Below, in pieces: positions 51,570-51,965 of a stretch of DNA of 51,965 bases. The stretch lies in the NCBI GenBank assembly GCA_024640255.1, contig JAHEFI010000006.1, forward strand, positions 1-51,965, written 5' to 3'. Below the pieces are notes generated by a model that was not told where the DNA came from, ran no database searches, and worked only from the letters and a program-made list of their open reading frames with translations. Made by a program: the position numbers and the translations under genes. The stretch is from Bacteroidota bacterium. Lineage in GTDB: Bacteria; Bacteroidota; Bacteroidia; Chitinophagales; Chitinophagaceae. Position 1 is the stretch's first letter; the number at the start of each line of letters is the position of its first letter.

Positions 51570-51965
51570 CTAATAAGTAAAACGCTCTAGTACCCAATGC
51601 AAGTCTGTTAATTTGCCTGCCACTTTGGGGATTTCTTGACTCTTTACATCCACTTTATCGACAGATGCTTCAATTTTTTGAGTAGATTTTTTGATATCCT
51701 TTTTTTGCTTTTCTAAAGCTTTATCAATTTTGTCTAACTCCTTCAACTTATCTTCTCTGGATTTTTCCAAATTATTCTCCAGCTCTTCTCTTTCTCTTTT
51801 TAATTGCTCTAATCTTTGTTCCATTTCATCTGGATCATCATTGTTTGAAGATTCATCTATATCATCGTCTCTTTTAATTTTCTCTAAACCCGTTTCTGTC
51901 ATTTTATATTGCACACCACGTTCGTAAGAAAAAGATTCGTTGTCCCATGGTTCATTCCATTCATC
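51570..51965 (-). CDS. Coiled-coil protein of unknown function (C-terminal part, cut by window edge)
   Basis: The frame is open through the window edge: upstream of the internal GTG at 51914 it continues DEWNEPWDNESFSYERG with no stop, so the gene's start is outside. The visible 131 residues are very acidic at first (RDDDIDESSNNDDPDEMEQ). A long charged coiled coil of Glu/Lys/Leu heptads follows, then a short end LTDLHWVLERFTY. I do not recognise a domain; structural, regulatory or membrane-anchored roles are all possible, depending on the missing N-terminus. Confidence 0.7.
   Translation of the reverse strand, partial: DEWNEPWDNESFSYERGVQYKMTETGLEKIKRDDDIDESSNNDDPDEMEQRLEQLKREREELENNLEKSREDKLKELDKIDKALEKQKKDIKKSTQKIEASVDKVDVKSQEIPKVAGKLTDLHWVLERFTY

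Noticed and set aside
1..51965. Mobile elements, CRISPR arrays, tRNA or rRNA genes
   Set aside because: Read through for transposase motifs, direct-repeat arrays, tRNA-like cloverleaf or rRNA segments; none was convincing. Base composition and codon use look uniform across the window.

Overview
The window comes from a low-GC member of the Bacteroidota, most likely a Chitinophagaceae-like bacterium (family inferred, phylum confident). Supporting signs are a PorZ-type component of the type IX secretion system with a C-terminal sorting domain, DUF5606, the long Bacteroidota/chlamydia/plant form of IspG, a GH3-beta-lactamase fusion, an AOTCase/SOTCase-type transcarbamylase in the arginine operon, and many copies of the Bacteroidota -7 promoter element TAnnTTTG in front of genes. 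Arginine is written mainly as AGA and leucine as TTA. Almost everything is housekeeping: I see no insertion sequence, phage, CRISPR array, tRNA or rRNA.

Layout. 1-5714 (+): the elongasome cluster, with the last codons of a likely mreB, then mreC, mreD, PBP2, rodA and a metallo-beta-lactamase-fold hydrolase. 5792-8356 (+): PEP carboxylase. 8358-10418: an AlkA-type glycosylase (-), a small secreted NTF2-like protein (+) and an M23 peptidase (-). 10542-17115 (+): alaS, a PDZ protein with a TonB-plug-like segment, gatB and a TlpA-type lipoprotein. 17147-22873 (-): a DegT-family aminotransferase, rpoN, a PAP2-like membrane protein and an RND/MMPL exporter. 22970-28138 (+): DUF5606, the GH3-beta-lactamase fusion and porZ. 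28135-31969: short mixed-strand units including aldose epimerase, RidA, TsaB, an ArsR-type regulator and a double rhodanese. 31966-35641 (-): a class D beta-lactamase-like lipoprotein, ispG and an LpxL-type acyltransferase.

35740-44870 (-) is a long arginine operon: GNAT acetyltransferase, argG, argC, argD, argF', argB, argE, argH, then an FKBP isomerase. It is preceded by the only intergenic stretch over 300 bases. That stretch holds a 35-codon ORF ending near an Arg-Arg pair encoded by CGA CGT. Its 3' half and the bases just downstream contain three segments that can form two mutually exclusive hairpins, the architecture of a transcription or translation attenuator. I regard this as the most interesting element in the window.

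45023-51965: a YHS-domain lipoprotein (+), then on the minus strand a SNF2 helicase with two SWIM motifs, a ComB-like phosphatase, a short Ssb, gcvT and a coiled-coil protein cut by the window edge.

Functional links: the mre/PBP2/rodA block builds the lateral wall. The M23 peptidase and GH3 fusion probably trim or recycle it. PorZ belongs to the secretion apparatus. alaS, gatB and tsaB serve translation. The arginine block is a nearly complete acylated-ornithine pathway; carbamoyl-phosphate synthase is not in the window.
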